Shown piece by piece: positions 8,178 through 8,254 of a stretch of DNA of 8,254 bases (position 1 is its first letter; every line of letters begins with the position of its first letter). The notes beneath the pieces were generated by a model that saw only the letters and a program-made list of their open reading frames with translations, ran no database searches and was not told where the DNA came from. The DNA is from DASZJY01 sp036260255. Lineage in GTDB: Bacteria > Actinomycetota > Acidimicrobiia > Acidimicrobiales > AC-14. Position numbers and translations under genes: made by a program. Where the stretch lies: assembly GCA_036260255.1 (NCBI GenBank), contig DATAAF010000105.1:1-8254 (forward strand). Reading direction: 5' to 3'.

Positions 8178-8254
8178 CCCGAGTTTGGCGGGGTCGGCGC
8201 AAAGTCCCAGGTAGCGGCCTCGCGCCGAGCCGGTGTTTCCACTACATCGCCCGG
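8178..8254. other. Intergenic end of window, no gene recognised
   Basis: The 77 bases after recO hold no supported coding region. A weak inverted repeat GACCC (8176-8180) / GGGTC (8191-8195) with a 10-base loop might be a poor terminator. A less GC-rich patch (GGTGTTTCCACTACATC, 8232-8248) near the window edge may belong to the promoter of the next gene. The window ends before this can be judged. Confidence 0.35.

Noticed and set aside
7853..8242. A 129-codon minus-strand frame reaching into the region after recO
   Set aside because: Most of it is antisense to recO, the composition is shadow-like, and no ribosome-binding site or family motif is seen.

Overview
The window is a dense housekeeping stretch from a very GC-rich bacterium. 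By eye (not counted) it is around 70% GC or more, with nearly all codons ending in G or C and many GTG starts. The gene content, the DUF503 gene between infB and rbfA, and the uppS-recO pair (known as neighbours in mycobacteria) point to Actinomycetota. A deep lineage such as Acidimicrobiia is a reasonable guess from the protein style, but that is inference and the sequence alone does not prove it.

Layout. Bases 1-2012 hold the 3' part of infB (translation initiation factor IF-2), whose 5' end lies outside the window. A perfect 10-bp hairpin sits just after its stop, followed by a promoter-like, less GC-rich leader. Then comes a tight same-strand run: ylxP/DUF503 (2121-2429), rbfA (2407-2793), the DHH phosphoesterase nrnA (2790-3800), truB (3817-4710) and ribF (4724-5683). 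These genes overlap or are 13-16 bases apart, as expected for one transcription and translation-coupled unit. ribF converges on an opposite-strand membrane protein of the YihY/BrkB family (5680-6624). The two stop codons share one CTAG, which sits in the loop of a hairpin. After an 87-base divergent gap, uppS (6712-7446, TTG start) and recO (7452-8177) run on the plus strand five bases apart. The last 77 bases hold no gene that I can support.

How the genes work together. infB, rbfA and truB serve translation: initiation, 30S maturation and the tRNA T-loop pseudouridine. nrnA clears the short RNA fragments left by RNA decay, and may also act on pAp. ribF makes FMN and FAD. uppS makes the lipid carrier for cell-wall synthesis, and recO acts in recombinational repair. 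The infB-to-ribF block is the widespread bacterial nusA-infB operon tail. uppS-recO is a second conserved block that here lies beside it, with the YihY gene between. The rpsO-pnp pair that often follows ribF is absent.

I found no mobile element, CRISPR array, tRNA or rRNA gene, toxin system or defence system, and nothing that I would call a new biological system. The points worth a second look are regulatory: the two stop-codon hairpins, a pocket of rare A/T-ending codons inside rbfA that contains a TAGAGT box, and the uppS leader. There is no gene-free stretch above 300 bases.
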